From: Bacteroidales bacterium
GTDB taxonomy: Bacteria; Bacteroidota; Bacteroidia; Bacteroidales; UBA932
DNA: 64,000 nucleotides
Assembly (NCBI GenBank): GCA_017618115.1
Contig: JAFZUX010000007.1
Span: 1-64,000, forward strand
Direction of reading: 5' to 3'
Shown here: in pieces, positions 62,967-64,000 of the stretch
How the letters are laid out: each line of letters starts with the position of its first letter
Numbering within the stretch: the first letter of the stretch is position 1
Translations under genes and position numbers: made by a program
Notes under the pieces: model-generated
What the model saw: the letters and a program-made list of their open reading frames with translations, nothing else
Database searches by the model: none
What the model was told of the DNA's origin: nothing

Positions 62967-64000
62967 ATGGAAAATCCTTTTTATATCACTGGAATCATCC
63001 CTGAGCCATATTTCTGCGACAGAGATGAAGAAACTAAATGGATGGTGCGCACGTTGAAAAACAAAGCACACATCTTGTTAACATCGCCCCGTAGAATGGG
63101 AAAAACACAGCTGATTCGCCACGTGTTTGAACAACCTGCCATAAAGAATAAATATCACACATTCTATGTGGATATTTACCCGACTACCAGCCTGTATGAA
63201 TTAGTTCTTTTCCTTAGCAAAGAGATATACTCTGTATTGGTGCCGAAAGGGAAGGTTGTGCTTGATAAATTTCTGGCGTGTCTTCACTCTTTATCAGGAA
63301 GTTTTGGATACGACCCATTTAGCCATACCCCAAAGTTTGACATTAAGCTTGGCGATATTCATTCTCCGGAATTGACGCTTGAGGAAATTTTTGGATATCT
63401 TGAACAAGCAGATAAGCCATGCGTTTTCGCAATAGATGAATTTCAGCAGATTGCAATGTACCCAGAGAAGAATGTTGAAGCAACGCTTCGCTCGCATATT
63501 CAGAAGTTGAACAACTGTTTGTTTATATATGCCGGCAGCAACCGTCATATTCTTGAGAACATGTTCAACTCTGCGGCTAAACCGTTCTATAACAGCGCGG
63601 AACAGATATATCTCGGCAGTATTCCAAAGGATATTTATATGGAGTTTGCTCATAAACAGTTTGCAAAAGCAGAGAGAAAGATTACACCGGAGGCAACCTC
63701 CTTTGCCTACGACCAATTCGAAGGACACACTTACTATGTACACAACGTTCTTCACAATGTCTTTGCTTATACGAATAAGAATAAGAAGATAGATAAGGAT
63801 GATGTCAATAACGCATTAGATTTAATTGTGGAAGAAAAAGGCCGCACCTTTGCTACTATAATGAACCAACTTAACTATCAACAGAAGGAGACTCTTGTAG
63901 CTATTGCCAAAGAGCGAAAAGCAAGTGGTGTTACCTCTGTGGCTTTTGTAAAAAGACACTCGCTAAAATCCCCAAGTTCAGTGCAGCATGCAATAAATAT
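62967..64000 (+). CDS. AAA/ATPase_2-type ATP-binding protein, 3' end outside the window
   Basis: The frame is open from the ATG at 62967 to the end, showing 344 residues. It begins MENPFYITGIIPEPYFCDRD, which is typical of the archaeal-type ATPase family (Pfam ATPase_2-like). Walker A is SPRRMGKTQ with Lys46, and Walker B is FAIDEFQQI with Asp157 and Glu158. Sensor-type AGSNRHIL follows near residue 190. A C-terminal region with winged-helix character appears to start near RKASGVTSVAFVKRHSLKSP. Such ATPases are widespread, often occur as accessory genes and lack a proven role. It carries its own palindrome-rich promoter. Confidence 0.85.
   Translation, partial: MENPFYITGIIPEPYFCDRDEETKWMVRTLKNKAHILLTSPRRMGKTQLIRHVFEQPAIKNKYHTFYVDIYPTTSLYELVLFLSKEIYSVLVPKGKVVLDKFLACLHSLSGSFGYDPFSHTPKFDIKLGDIHSPELTLEEIFGYLEQADKPCVFAIDEFQQIAMYPEKNVEATLRSHIQKLNNCLFIYAGSNRHILENMFNSAAKPFYNSAEQIYLGSIPKDIYMEFAHKQFAKAERKITPEATSFAYDQFEGHTYYVHNVLHNVFAYTNKNKKIDKDDVNNALDLIVEEKGRTFATIMNQLNYQQKETLVAIAKERKASGVTSVAFVKRHSLKSPSSVQHAIN

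Overview
The window reads as a chromosomal segment of a member of the order Bacteroidales, probably a gut-type lineage. The evidence is a TonB-dependent receptor with a carboxypeptidase-regulatory N-terminus, DUF4876, DUF6850, DUF5106 and WG-repeat proteins, a fused SecDF, a GldE homologue, lipoproteins with short Cys signal peptides, and promoters of the Bacteroidetes type (TTTG, about 19 bases, TAnnTTTG) in place of E. coli-type boxes. Shine-Dalgarno sequences are generally absent. The genus cannot be fixed from the sequence alone.

Layout. 1-5 kb: the end of a large surface adhesin, a fimbrillin-like lipoprotein and a KilA-N gene. 5-9 kb: a DUF5106 thioredoxin-like lipoprotein whose start codon touches a tRNA-Gln gene, tadA, and groES-groEL behind what looks like a sigma-54 promoter. 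9-13 kb: gldE, a phosphopantetheinyl transferase, a C69 dipeptidase and ispE. 13-14.2 kb: an Abi_2/AbiF-type HEPN gene lying between two copies of a 44-bp terminator hairpin, with a possible small RNA at its 3' end. 14.2-18.6 kb: a serine peptidase, then tyrS-rbfA-FtsX permease. 18.6-18.7 kb: a possible orphan small RNA. 18.8-29.2 kb: a five-gene operon encoding a TonB receptor, a DUF4876 lipoprotein, a DUF6850 barrel and two tandem gingipain-fold proteins with HEAT repeats. 29.4-37 kb: a DegT aminotransferase facing an operon of a ThiL-like protein, sufB, pnuC, sufC, sufD and ugd. 37-42 kb: an HTH-YhcG nuclease fusion, an exported nitroreductase and two secreted proteins of unknown role. 42-53.4 kb: prenyltransferase, dnaE, gpmI, rnr and secDF. 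53.4-64 kb: a lipoprotein with a possible 24-residue membrane peptide, a PD40/SPOR protein, hipBA, a beta-propeller protein, an esterase, an acyl-CoA synthetase and the start of an ATPase.

How the parts relate. Conserved housekeeping operons (protein folding, translation, Fe-S assembly, replication, secretion) are interrupted by single accessory genes or pairs: KilA-N, AbiF, HTH-YhcG, HipBA and an AAA ATPase. They sit in intergenic gaps beside terminators or palindromic promoters, the pattern expected of small defence or toxin cassettes. The least explained items are the AbiF cassette with its structured 3' end, the C25-HEAT/TonB operon, and a ThiL homologue at the head of the suf operon that has lost most of its metal-binding acids. 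All functional statements come from reading the sequence and recalling family features; no database search was made.
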